Source: Candidatus Kuenenia stuttgartensis (lineage in GTDB: Bacteria; Pseudomonadota; Alphaproteobacteria; SMXS01). From it: a stretch of DNA of 51,412 nt. Below the pieces are notes generated by a model, which did not search any database, was not told the DNA's origin, and saw only the letters and a list, made by a program, of their open reading frames with translations. The DNA is taken from positions 1-51,412 of the forward strand of contig CALQFM020000026.1 in assembly GCA_943329845.2 (NCBI GenBank), read 5' to 3'. The translations under genes and the position numbers were made by a program. Positions 42,235-50,816 of the stretch are shown here, piece by piece. The first letter of the stretch is position 1. The number at the start of each line of letters is the position of its first letter.

Positions 42235-43583
42235 TGCCAAGCCTGACCATGTCGCTGGGGCCGCTCGCGCCCACCGGCTGCATGATCTGGCGGTCCGGCA
42301 TCCAGTGGCTTTGTCACGACGGGCAGATCTGCGCCGCGGGCGACGTGATCGCCTACTGCAATATCGGCGTCGCGCCCGCCGACCGGCCCGCCCGGACGCT
42401 GGAGCCGTTCGCCCGCGAAGCGCGCGATTTCCAGGCGGCCTTCGTGCTGCGTGCCGGCGGCCGGGTCCGTCATGGCCGCGACAGCTCGATGGGCGGCTTC
42501 ATCGACCAGCTCGCGCACTACCTGATCTGGGAGCCGGACTTTGTGTTGGGTACCCTGGAGACCGAGCGGCCGGACGAGGCCGGGCCGCTGCGCGTGCTGC
42601 TCGGCGCGGGCCGCCGGGCTTTCGAGCATGCTGAGGTCCGCGTGGGATTTCTCACCGGCTGGCATGACCGCAGCCGCGTCTGGTGGGCCGACGGCGGCGC
42701 CGTCGAAGGCAGCCTGCTCAGCCTCGGGAGCTGCGAGGCGACCGCCGCGATCCGCGGCAAGCGCCTCGATCTCACGGAAATGCTGACTGGCCTGCCGCGG
42801 CCGGCGCAGGTGGTCATGGTTCCCGACGACGTGCTGGTGCCCAGTGCCAGAGTCGTGCGCGAGCAGATGGCGCGCACGCCGAGGCAGGTCTCGGAAATCG
42901 CCGAGGAGATGGCGGCGAGCTTTCCGCTTTCCTCGCCGTCGACGGCGTCCGCGGACTGGATCTTCGGCGGCGCGTTGCTGGGCGCGCTGACCCGCTCGCC
43001 GGTGACCGAGCCGAACCACGTGCTGACCCGCGCCGGCGTCCAGCGGATCGACCGGCCCGACGCCGTGGTCATGTCGCTGGTCGCCGAGCCGCGCCGGGTT
43101 TTCGTCCACCGTACGCTGGGCTACACACTCAGCCTGCATGATTACCGGATCATGGAAGCCAGTCCGGCGATCCGAGGCTGGCTGCGCGCCCGCTTCGAGC
43201 CGCTCGACCGGGATCCCGGCGACATAAGGCGGGACTACGAGCAGCTGCTCGATGAACTGCCGGACCCGGCAGGCACGCAGCTGCTGGTGATGAACCAGAT
43301 GTCCAGTTCGGGATATGAGGATTTCCTGAGCTACGTGCAGTTCGACCCGCCGATCGGTCTGACTGTCGGCTCGGTGAACGCCAAGGAAAGGAACCTGATG
43401 CTGCACGACCTGGCCGCGGCCCGCGGAATCGCCATCGTCGATGTGGATGCCATCGCCGCGGACATGGGCGCCTCCCGCCACCTGCCGGATGGCGTCCACC
43501 AGAGCGGCGCCATGCAAGCGGAGGTCCGGCGGGAAATCCTCCACATCCTGGCGTCGAGGGGCGTGCCCGGCTTTACCGCCTAG
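42234..43583 (+). CDS. Large protein with lipoyl-like N-terminus and SGNH-like C-terminus
   Basis: 449 aa from ATG 42234, which overlaps the upstream stop (TGATG). Residues about 15-55 (MIWRSGIQWLCHDGQICAAG, VIAYCNIG) look like a lipoyl/biotinyl half domain. A long unassigned middle follows. The C-terminal 120 residues show LLVMNQMSS, VDVDAIAADMG and DGVHQSGAMQAEVRREIL, which resemble the late blocks of SGNH hydrolases (DxxH as DGVH). I do not recognise a named family. It ends on a CTAG shared with the minus-strand operon. Confidence 0.6.
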   Translation: MPSLTMSLGPLAPTGCMIWRSGIQWLCHDGQICAAGDVIAYCNIGVAPADRPARTLEPFAREARDFQAAFVLRAGGRVRHGRDSSMGGFIDQLAHYLIWEPDFVLGTLETERPDEAGPLRVLLGAGRRAFEHAEVRVGFLTGWHDRSRVWWADGGAVEGSLLSLGSCEATAAIRGKRLDLTEMLTGLPRPAQVVMVPDDVLVPSARVVREQMARTPRQVSEIAEEMAASFPLSSPSTASADWIFGGALLGALTRSPVTEPNHVLTRAGVQRIDRPDAVVMSLVAEPRRVFVHRTLGYTLSLHDYRIMEASPAIRGWLRARFEPLDRDPGDIRRDYEQLLDELPDPAGTQLLVMNQMSSSGYEDFLSYVQFDPPIGLTVGSVNAKERNLMLHDLAAARGIAIVDVDAIAADMGASRHLPDGVHQSGAMQAEVRREILHILASRGVPGFTA

Positions 43584-43885
43584 ACGACTTCGAAGCTCAC
43601 GGCCAGCTCGGCCAGTTCGGCGGCATTATCGGGAACGGGCTCGTCGGCGGCATCGCTGAAGACCGCGAGCGGCGCGCCGATCCGCTGCCAGGCTCCTTCC
43701 TTGCACAGGATGGCCCGAAGCGTGCTGGCCCGTCCTGCGCGGACCTCGATGAGCGCCTTGTGCGTCTCGAGCTCCACCACCAGATCGCCGGGCGCAAACG
43801 CCGATCCCGGACCGCCGTGCCATTCGAGGATGCGCACTTCCTCCACATCCTCCACCGGACCCGGAACCAATAGCTGGTAGATCAT
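43580..43885 (-). CDS. Stand-alone lipoyl-domain protein
   Basis: 101 aa. The lipoyl hairpin is well conserved: PGDLVVELETHKALIEVRAG with Lys43 in the place of the lipoylated DKA lysine, then GAWQRIGAPLAVFSDAADE. There is no peripheral-subunit-binding domain or acyltransferase domain, so this is a free carrier, not an E2. AGGGAG precedes the ATG. It is the last gene of the E1 operon, 70 bp after the E1 beta stop. Confidence 0.85.
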   Translation of the reverse strand: MIYQLLVPGPVEDVEEVRILEWHGGPGSAFAPGDLVVELETHKALIEVRAGRASTLRAILCKEGAWQRIGAPLAVFSDAADEPVPDNAAELAELAVSFEVV

Positions 43886-43955
43886 GAGGACTCCCTTTTT
43901 GGGGTGATCTTAAGTGCGGTCAAGACGCGGCCAAAGCGCAAATCCTGCTCGGGTG

Positions 43956-44948
43956 CTAAGGCTTCCCCCGCAGCAGGCGGCAAACCGCGGCGACGATCCT
44001 GTCGGCGTCGGGCACAACCGCCGCTTCCAGCACCGGATTGGATGAGACCGGCGCAGGGGCGGCGCCGACCCGCGCTGCGCGGATTCCGGGCACGGCCTCA
44101 TGCACCCGGAAGGCGATCTCGGCGCCCACGCCGCAAGTGAGTTGCCCTTCCTCGACCGTCACCAGCGCCCCGGTCCTGCCGGCCGACGCACAAAGCGCGG
44201 CCGTGTCGAGTGGCGCCAGGGTGCGGAGGTCGATCACCTCGCAAGAGATTCCCTCGGTCTCCAGCCGGTCCGCCGCCGCCAGCACGGGCACCATCATCCA
44301 GGAATGTCCCACCAGCGTGACATCGCCGCCGGCGCGCTCGACGCGGGCCACGCCCAGCGGTACGCAGGATTCCGACACCGGCACGTGGCCCGCCATCGGA
44401 AACAGCCGCTTGTGGTCGATGTAGAGCACGGGGCCGTCCTCGCGCAGGGCCGACTTCAGCAGACCGTAGGCGTCGGCGGGCGTCGACGGCGCCACGACCT
44501 TCAGGCCCGGCACCCCCATCATCCATGCTTCGATGCACTGGGAGTGCGCGACGCCCTGGCCCTTGGCGCCCGCCGTCGTCTTGACCACCAGGGGCGCGTG
44601 GAGCTGGCCGCCGGTCTTGTAGCGTAGCTTGGCCGCGTAGTTGACCAGCGGGTCCAGGGCCAGCATCAGGAAGTCCATGTAGGTGATGCTGACCAGCGCC
44701 CGGCCGCCCGCCGCCGCATATCCGGCGCCGACGCCGACCATGGCCCCCTCGGCGACCGGCATGTCGCGCACCCGGCCAGAACCGAACCGGGCGTGCAGAC
44801 CGTCGAACTCCCGGTACGGCCCCCCGAACGCGCCGATGTCCTGTCCCATCAGCACCAGGCCCTCGTCGCGGCGCATTTCCTCGCCCAGCGCGCGGACGAT
44901 GGCCTCGCGGAAGAACAGTTTGGTCGTGGCGTCCGGTTCAGCCGACAT
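43956..44948 (-). CDS. 2-oxoacid dehydrogenase E1 component, beta subunit
   Basis: 330 aa, a normal length, from ATG 44948 (MSAEPDATTKLFFREAI), overlapping the E1 alpha end by 11 bp. The transketolase-type pyrimidine domain is clear (GLVLMGQDIGAFGGPYREFDGL, PVAEGAMVGVGAGYAAAGGR, ITYMDFLMLALDPLVNYAAK) and the C-terminal domain holds DLRTLAPLDT and VTVEEGQLTCGVGAEIA. With E1 alpha it should form a thiamine-diphosphate heterotetramer that decarboxylates a 2-oxo acid or splits a ketose. Confidence 0.94.
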   Translation of the reverse strand: MSAEPDATTKLFFREAIVRALGEEMRRDEGLVLMGQDIGAFGGPYREFDGLHARFGSGRVRDMPVAEGAMVGVGAGYAAAGGRALVSITYMDFLMLALDPLVNYAAKLRYKTGGQLHAPLVVKTTAGAKGQGVAHSQCIEAWMMGVPGLKVVAPSTPADAYGLLKSALREDGPVLYIDHKRLFPMAGHVPVSESCVPLGVARVERAGGDVTLVGHSWMMVPVLAAADRLETEGISCEVIDLRTLAPLDTAALCASAGRTGALVTVEEGQLTCGVGAEIAFRVHEAVPGIRAARVGAAPAPVSSNPVLEAAVVPDADRIVAAVCRLLRGKP

Positions 44949-45870
44949 TGAGCAGCACATCCGCGGGCGAGGGAAAGGCCGCGTCGTCGGCGAACCGGTT
45001 GGCCGCCGCGACAACGATGTCGATCTCGCGCGTCATCTCGGCGACCTGCGTCCGATCAACGACGCCCGACCTCATCAGCACCTCGGTATAGCCGCGGATC
45101 GGGCAGCGGTCGCGGGCCGCGGCGACCTCGTCCCTGGGCCGGCTCTCGCGCGATGACGTCGAATGGGCGGTGAAGCCGTAGGACAGGCATTCCAGGAACG
45201 CCGGACCGCCCCCCGCCCTGACCGTCGCCGCCAGGGCCTGCGCCGCGTCCCGCACCGCCTGCACGTCCATGCCGTCGACCGTCATGCCCCGGATGCCGAA
45301 CGGCGCGGCCAGGTCCGACAGACGCGCCGGGGCGAGCGCCGCCGCGCGCGGCGTCGATACCGAATACTGGTTGTTGTCGCACACCAGCAGCAGGGGCAGC
45401 CGCCAGATGGCAGCAATGTTGAGGGTCTCGTGCAGAGCCCCCGATCCGCACGCGCCGTCGCCGAACATGCAGGCCACGAGGCTGGAACGCCCCTCGCCCT
45501 GCAGGCGCAGGGCAACACCAGCCGCGACCGTAAGGTTGCCGCCGACGACGGCATGGGCGCCGAAGAAGCCGCGGGCAGGCGCGGCCATGTGGCCGCGTCC
45601 ACCGCGTCCCGAACAGTATCCCGCTTCCTTGCCCAGCAACTCGGCGAGCACCCGGTTCGGATCGAGCCTTCGGGCCAGCGCCGGGCCGATCGAGCGGCCG
45701 CTGCACAGCAGCTGGTCGTCGGGCTCGAGCGCGGCGCACAGGCCGACCGACACCGCCTCCTGGCCGCTCGACAGCAGCTGGAAGCCGTGATCCTTCCGGG
45801 CCATCAGGCTGGCCTCGAAGGCTCTGATCAGCATCATGGAGCGCAGCAGCGCCGGATCGGGGAGGGTCAT
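44938..45870 (-). CDS. 2-oxoacid dehydrogenase E1 component, alpha subunit
   Basis: 310 aa. The thiamine-diphosphate motif is GDG (137-139) followed by Asn166 in LLLVCDNNQYS. YCSGRGGRGHMA and GAHAVVGGNLTVAAGVALRL are typical of acetoin/pyruvate-type E1 alpha. The ATG overlaps the stop of the upstream SGNH-like gene (ATGA). No E2 acyltransferase or dihydrolipoyl dehydrogenase is encoded here. Confidence 0.94.
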   Translation of the reverse strand: MTLPDPALLRSMMLIRAFEASLMARKDHGFQLLSSGQEAVSVGLCAALEPDDQLLCSGRSIGPALARRLDPNRVLAELLGKEAGYCSGRGGRGHMAAPARGFFGAHAVVGGNLTVAAGVALRLQGEGRSSLVACMFGDGACGSGALHETLNIAAIWRLPLLLVCDNNQYSVSTPRAAALAPARLSDLAAPFGIRGMTVDGMDVQAVRDAAQALAATVRAGGGPAFLECLSYGFTAHSTSSRESRPRDEVAAARDRCPIRGYTEVLMRSGVVDRTQVAEMTREIDIVVAAANRFADDAAFPSPADVLLNVG

Positions 45871-46553
45871 GCCGGCGCCGTCCGCGTGGATGCAAAATGT
45901 TGCTGGAGGCGCCGGGTCAGGCCATCGAGGCCGCCATGCAGCTGCCGCGCCCTCTCCAGCCGGTCCTCGGCGACCAGGTCGTCGAGGCCGGCCCCGAGCA
46001 CCGCGGCGGCGATGATGTCGCCGGCAACCTCCGCCCCCAGCCGGCCTTTCAGCGTGTAGTCCGTTGTCACAAGGTGCGCGCCGAAATGCGCCAGGGTCCG
46101 GTCGATGTCGATGACGTTGGCGCCGGTGGCCTGCGACAGCTCCGCCGCCAGCAGGTTGAGGCGCCGGATGCGTTCCAGCACGCCGTCACGCGTCCAGCCG
46201 GGCGGCGCCGACTCCACGGCCGGGACATTTCGGAATACCGTGCAGAAGAACACCGGACGCGACGTTTCCGCGACGAGCACGGCCGCCTGCCGCCGCCAGC
46301 GCGCGGCAACGGCGGCCCAATCCGCGTGGGCCCGGCCTGCCTCGTTGAGCAGCGAGATGATGATGACGCCCGGTTCTCCGGCGATCTCGCGCAGCTCCAG
46401 CGACTTGCGCAGGTTCAGCCTGATCTGGTGGTTGACGCCTGACGCGGCGCCCAGCAGCTGCGACAGATGCCGCGCCGCGGCCTGGAACGGCGGATGCTCG
46501 GCCGACAGCGGCGCAAGAACGTCGAGGTCGATGCGCGGCTCCACCTCGGTCAT
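45867..46553 (-). CDS. SGNH-like hypothetical protein
   Basis: 228 aa, no signal peptide. Features that recall SGNH hydrolases: a hydrophobic strand followed by Asn (VIIISLLNEAG), a second core strand with Asn (PVFFCTVFRNVPAVE), and ANVIDIDRTLAHFGAH then a long helix (AEVAGDIIAAAVLG). The N-terminal GDS block is not evident and no DxxH is clear, so it may be a non-catalytic relative. It overlaps both neighbours by 4 bp, which ties it to the E1 genes. Confidence 0.5.
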   Translation of the reverse strand: MTEVEPRIDLDVLAPLSAEHPPFQAAARHLSQLLGAASGVNHQIRLNLRKSLELREIAGEPGVIIISLLNEAGRAHADWAAVAARWRRQAAVLVAETSRPVFFCTVFRNVPAVESAPPGWTRDGVLERIRRLNLLAAELSQATGANVIDIDRTLAHFGAHLVTTDYTLKGRLGAEVAGDIIAAAVLGAGLDDLVAEDRLERARQLHGGLDGLTRRLQQHFASTRTAPA

Positions 46554-47605
46554 GCCGCGTCGCCCTGCCAGAATTCCGCGCCCATGGCGCGCGCGCCGAT
46601 GGCGCGCCGGGCAACGTCGTAGTCGAGACCAGTCGCGCCGGCCGCCGCGCGCTTAAGCTCGGGAAGGGAGCGGATGCGGTAGGCTTTTGGGACGGGCGAT
46701 GCGTGCGAAAGGCTCGCCCAGAATACCGTCAGGAGCGCCACGGCCGGATGCGGATGGGACCGCAGGAAGGCGTCCTCCCAGGCGGTGTCCTGCAACGGAT
46801 CTCGCCAGCCGCTGCGGTGGATCATGTGATAGCTGCGCGCACCGGTCCCCGGCACCAGATGGCCGCCCCGCTTTACAAGCCGCAGGGCCAACTCGCGGTG
46901 CTCATTGATGTCGATGGCGTCGTTGAAGCCGCCCGCGTCCAGGAACTCGGCGCGCCGCACGGAAAGATTGCTGCCGCTGGCCGCGCTCCAGAGCACCCCG
47001 CAGTCCGGTGCGTTCGCCAGCGCGTCCATCTCAAGCTCGAACAGCCGCCGCGGGCCGGCACCGGGATAGATGCCACGCTCGGCCCGGCCGTCTATGGCTG
47101 CAAAGCCCAGCCGGACCTGTTCCATGGTGACCCGCATCCGCTCGATTTCCGCCGCCGGGCGGCGGGCGACCGCTTCGGCCTTGTCCGGCCATGGAGCGCC
47201 CGACTCCGGGTCGCGAAACAGCCGGGTGCCGCGCAGGTGCATGGTCTCGCCGCGCACGATGACGCCAGGCGTCCGTGCGTGCAGCGCGGCGTGCACGGCC
47301 AGCGCCGCAGGCCCGAACAGCGTGTCGCCGTCCTGGAACAGCAGCACCTCGCCGCGCGCCGCCCTGGCGCCGGCGTTGGACGCGGCGGAACGGCCTTGCG
47401 CCACCTGATGGCGGACGCCCACGATCGGCAGTGCGCGGGCCATTTCGGCGACGACCTCGGCCGTATGGTCGGACGATCCGTCATCGACCACGACGATCTC
47501 GCAGTCCGCCGCCTGGCATTCCAGCGACGCCAACGTCAGCCGAAGGCGGTCCGCCTCGTCCCTGGACCGGATCACCACGCTGACAAAGGGCGTCCTCGCG
47601 GTCAC
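46550..47605 (-). CDS. Glycosyltransferase family 2
   Basis: 351 aa from GTG 47605, which overlaps the upstream stop (GTGA). GT-A fold signatures: VSVVIRSRDEADRLRLTLAS, VVVDDGSSDHT, AASNAGARAARGEVLLFQDGD (DxD-type), and later GSNLSVRRAEFLDAGGF followed by DINEHRELALRL. A cytoplasmic NDP-sugar transferase is implied. It sits in the middle of the SGNH/E1 operon and converges with nothing; its acceptor is unknown. Confidence 0.9.
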   Translation of the reverse strand: MTARTPFVSVVIRSRDEADRLRLTLASLECQAADCEIVVVDDGSSDHTAEVVAEMARALPIVGVRHQVAQGRSAASNAGARAARGEVLLFQDGDTLFGPAALAVHAALHARTPGVIVRGETMHLRGTRLFRDPESGAPWPDKAEAVARRPAAEIERMRVTMEQVRLGFAAIDGRAERGIYPGAGPRRLFELEMDALANAPDCGVLWSAASGSNLSVRRAEFLDAGGFNDAIDINEHRELALRLVKRGGHLVPGTGARSYHMIHRSGWRDPLQDTAWEDAFLRSHPHPAVALLTVFWASLSHASPVPKAYRIRSLPELKRAAAGATGLDYDVARRAIGARAMGAEFWQGDAA

Positions 47606-48375
47606 TGGACCACACCGAGATCGTGCAGGATCGAGACAACCTCCTCGGCTACCAGCCGGCAGCCATCGGCGTTCAGGTGCAGGGTATCCAACTTGAGGCG
47701 GTCGGAGCCATGACGCGCGACGATGGCGTCCACGTCGACCACGGAAATGCCGGTCTCCTGGGAAAGCTCGATCAGGCCCAGATTGAACCGCCTGATCCGC
47801 GTCGACAGCATGTCGTCCAGGCCGCTATGGCAGTGAACCCGGTCGCCGGGCACAACCGACGAGACGTTGTAGACGAGGATTGGCGCCTCCGACCTGCACC
47901 GCAGCCGCTCGACGATGGTCCTTAAATTTGCCATGGACCGGTCCGCGTCGAGAGGGCGCACCCGCTCGAAGTTCGACCGCAGCCATGCCAGGTCGTCGGG
48001 CGCGCACTCTCCAAGGTCCCCCGGATACAGCAGATAGCCTTGCTCGCGGTGACGCAGCAGGTTGGTGGCGATGTCGGGCTGAATGGACAGGACGGTCGCA
48101 TCGGCTTGCGCATCGAACACCGCCTGGCTGAACTGGGCTTGGGCCGGATAGGCGCCCAGCGTCAGCCGGCGCTCGGCCAGGTCGGCCGGCGTCTCGCCAT
48201 CGGACGCAAGCAGGGCGTCGGATCGGGTCCAGGTTTCATGGTGCAGGCGGATCACCGTGTCCGGGAAGCGTTCGCGCACGATCTCGTTCACGCCGTTCCA
48301 GCGCACCGTTCCGTTCAGGCGCAGCGAGTGCAGCGAGTCCCGGACGTCGAGATTCCCCTTGAGAAACAAGTTCAC
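47602..48375 (-). CDS. SGNH-like protein, first gene of the E1 operon
   Basis: 257 aa from GTG 48375 (product begins with the conserved-looking NLFLKGNLDVRDSLHS). The N-terminal GN.DVRDSLHS may be a variant of the SGNH GDS block. A central ILVYNVSSVVPGD strand carries an Asn, and the C-terminal DTLHLNADGCRLVAEEVVSIL carries a DxxH (DTLH) as in SGNH block V. Cytoplasmic, with no signal peptide. Probably an esterase or acyltransferase; substrate unknown. Confidence 0.6.
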   Translation of the reverse strand: MNLFLKGNLDVRDSLHSLRLNGTVRWNGVNEIVRERFPDTVIRLHHETWTRSDALLASDGETPADLAERRLTLGAYPAQAQFSQAVFDAQADATVLSIQPDIATNLLRHREQGYLLYPGDLGECAPDDLAWLRSNFERVRPLDADRSMANLRTIVERLRCRSEAPILVYNVSSVVPGDRVHCHSGLDDMLSTRIRRFNLGLIELSQETGISVVDVDAIVARHGSDRLKLDTLHLNADGCRLVAEEVVSILHDLGVVQ

Positions 48376-48492
48376 GCGGCGCACAGCTTGGCCTTGCCCG
48401 TTACGTTCCCGAACGAACTGACCATAACAAACCCGCGGCCTCCAGTTAAATCCCGACAAGCCATCATTCGGACAACCTATCCTGCCGGCACC

Positions 48493-49791
48493 ATGAACCG
48501 CTTGGGAACCGCCAACGACCCCGGTACGCGCACCGTCGAGGAAGCGCGGATCGTCGACTTCCTGCTTCTCGGCGGCTGGGCCCACCAGCTCCGGTCTGGC
48601 GGGCGCCAGGCGGCCGAGGGCGAGATCCGGGCGGCGCTGCGGCGCTGGGCTGGCGCCGGGCTGCCCGTGGCGCCAGATTCCGGCGGCGAGGCGCGCTACG
48701 ACCCGGTCGAGGTCCTGAACTTCATGAAGTCCGCCGGTATTGACGGAGGCGATCCGTTCTGGGCGCGACGATATCTGCGCACCGGCAGGCGGTTCATGCT
48801 GGAGCAGGATGCGGACTGGGCGCGGACCGGCGCTCCTGGCGCACCATACACGCTGCCGCCGCGGCGCTTCACCGTCGAATTCCGGCGCACCATCAGCCTG
48901 GCGCCGTTCGAGCCCGGCGCGCCGCTGCGGCTGCGACTTCCCCTGCCGCTGGAAGGGCCGGGCCTGAGCGATCTGCGTCTCGACTTGGACGCGGCCGACG
49001 CGCCCGTGGCGTTCGGCGTGACGCCCGGCCGGCTGGAAGCGAAGCTGCCCGCACCCGAATCACGGCAGTTCACTTTAGGCTACCGCGCCAGCTTCACCGC
49101 GCGGCCCTATGTGCCGGGCGGGCAGGCCGGCCGCCTGGACGCCGCGGAAGCCGATCTCTACACCCGTCCGGCGGAAGGCCTGATCCGCGTCACGCCGCGG
49201 GTGGCCGCGCTCGCCGAGGACCTGGCCGGTCGCCTCGCAGATCCTGAGGACGCGGTCCGGGCCTTCTGGGATCACCTGATGGACCGCATGATGTGCGGCG
49301 CGGTCCACTACCACGACATCGATATGGCCAATCCCATGGACTGGCTGCTGGATCATGGCTGGTACGACTGCGAGATCGGCGCCGCGCTGCTGGTTTCGTT
49401 GTGCCGCTCGCGCGGTATTCCGGCGCGCATCGTCAGCGGCTACATGCTCTATCCACCCGCGCCAACCTATCACTTCTGGGCCGAGATCTGGCTGGACGAC
49501 TGGGTGCCCTTCGACCTGCTCTCGTGGGATCTGTCCAGCGGCGGGCGCGACCCGGCCTGGCGCTACATTTTCGCCGGCGCGCTGGACTACCGCATGCCGG
49601 TGCAGCGGCTTCCCCGGCACTTCGTTGGCCCGATGAGCGTCCGCCTGCCGCCGCGCTGGCACATCCTGGCCAGTGCCTTGCCGCATGGCATCCGCATCGG
49701 CATCCACGACATCGCCTCGGGCGAGGCCGCCTTCAGCGACGACGTCTCGGTGAGCATCTACCAGGCGAGCGAGAACGCCGCGCCGTTGTAG
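48493..49791 (+). CDS. Transglutaminase-like protein (protease-fold) with intact triad
   Basis: 432 aa from ATG 48493; ribosome site weak. Transglutaminase-core motifs: WYDCEIGAALLVSLCRSRGIPARI (Cys293), TYHFWAEIWLDDW (His327) and VPFDLLSW (Asp341). The N-terminal third is unassigned, with a beta-rich region before the core. No signal peptide, so it would act in the cytoplasm as a cysteine amidase, peptidase or acyl-transfer enzyme. It is transcribed away from the SGNH/E1 operon from a 117-bp gap, and its 3' end overlaps the next GT2 gene by 34 bp. Confidence 0.85.
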   Translation: MNRLGTANDPGTRTVEEARIVDFLLLGGWAHQLRSGGRQAAEGEIRAALRRWAGAGLPVAPDSGGEARYDPVEVLNFMKSAGIDGGDPFWARRYLRTGRRFMLEQDADWARTGAPGAPYTLPPRRFTVEFRRTISLAPFEPGAPLRLRLPLPLEGPGLSDLRLDLDAADAPVAFGVTPGRLEAKLPAPESRQFTLGYRASFTARPYVPGGQAGRLDAAEADLYTRPAEGLIRVTPRVAALAEDLAGRLADPEDAVRAFWDHLMDRMMCGAVHYHDIDMANPMDWLLDHGWYDCEIGAALLVSLCRSRGIPARIVSGYMLYPPAPTYHFWAEIWLDDWVPFDLLSWDLSSGGRDPAWRYIFAGALDYRMPVQRLPRHFVGPMSVRLPPRWHILASALPHGIRIGIHDIASGEAAFSDDVSVSIYQASENAAPL

Positions 49792-50543
49792 CCGTGGACG
49801 GCCACCTCGCCCGGACCCAGGTCGAGCGGCGCCATCCCGGCGCGCAGCTCCGCCTCGCGGCGCATCAGCAGGCCCCGGGACAGGGCAAGCCGGCCGGCCA
49901 GCATGCGGTGATGTTCGTCCGGCCACGAATTGCGCCCGTGGCTGACATAGACGTAGAGATGCGGCGCACCGCCCAGGATCTCGACCCGGCAGGTTTCGGC
50001 GAGCTGGCGGGCGACGACCAAATCCTCGCCCAGCCGGGCTTCGTCGCCGCTCTCCGGATAGCGGATGCCAGCCGACACCCGGCACATCAGGCTGCCGGGA
50101 AAAGCCCCGGCCTCGGTGGCCTGCCAGTTGGTGCAGTAGAGCGTCCGCTCGTGCGGGTAGAACTGCATGACCTCGCACAGGAACACGGCGTCGGCGTCCC
50201 GCAGCGCGTCGAGCTGCCGGGCGAGTCGATCCGGATGGTAGATGTCGTCGTCGTCCCACTGGCAGACGATCTCGCCGCGGGCGTGGGCCAAGCTGGCATT
50301 GCGCAGCGCGCCCAGCGGCAGCACGCCGGGCGGCTCGACGATGCGGATGGCCGGGTCGGCCAGCGCCGCCACATGGTCGCGGATACGCGCGGCGATCGCG
50401 CCGTCTCCGCCGTTCAGGACGAGGACCAGTTCCCGGTCGGCGTGGGTCTGACGCCGGAAGCCGTCGATGCTCCGCACGAGCATGGCAAACCGCTCCGCAA
50501 CCGGAAGCGTGACGAGCAGGCAGCTGACCAGAGGGCCGGACAT
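49758..50543 (-). CDS. Glycosyltransferase family 2-like protein
   Basis: 261 aa. GT-A features: VSCLLVTLPVAERFAMLVRS, ELVLVLNGGDGAI, and GEIVCQWDDDDIYHPDRL with the acidic metal-binding cluster. It converges on the transglutaminase gene with a 34-bp overlap. It lacks the canonical DDGS of the other GT2 here and may be a divergent member. The 273 bp after its start hold no recognised gene. Confidence 0.85.
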   Translation of the reverse strand: MSGPLVSCLLVTLPVAERFAMLVRSIDGFRRQTHADRELVLVLNGGDGAIAARIRDHVAALADPAIRIVEPPGVLPLGALRNASLAHARGEIVCQWDDDDIYHPDRLARQLDALRDADAVFLCEVMQFYPHERTLYCTNWQATEAGAFPGSLMCRVSAGIRYPESGDEARLGEDLVVARQLAETCRVEILGGAPHLYVYVSHGRNSWPDEHHRMLAGRLALSRGLLMRREAELRAGMAPLDLGPGEVAVHGYNGAAFSLAW

Positions 50544-50816
50544 GCGCCGATCATAACCTGTGGCCTGCGCCCGGACTTGTGCAAACTCTGCCCGCGATCC
50601 TGCGAAGGGTTCGATGGTTGGCTCGCCTGGAACTTGGCTCCCAGATCAGTCACGACCCAAATCCAGGCAAAATCCCGAACTCAGCGAAAGCGCTCCTGTT
50701 GTCGTTTCTGCGCGGTCGCATCTCCGATACACTCTGATGGCGAGAACGTTGGGGACGGGAGTCCGGAGATTGGGCGAGGGACGCTCATCTGGACGCGCCA
50801 AATCGGGAGGGCATCG

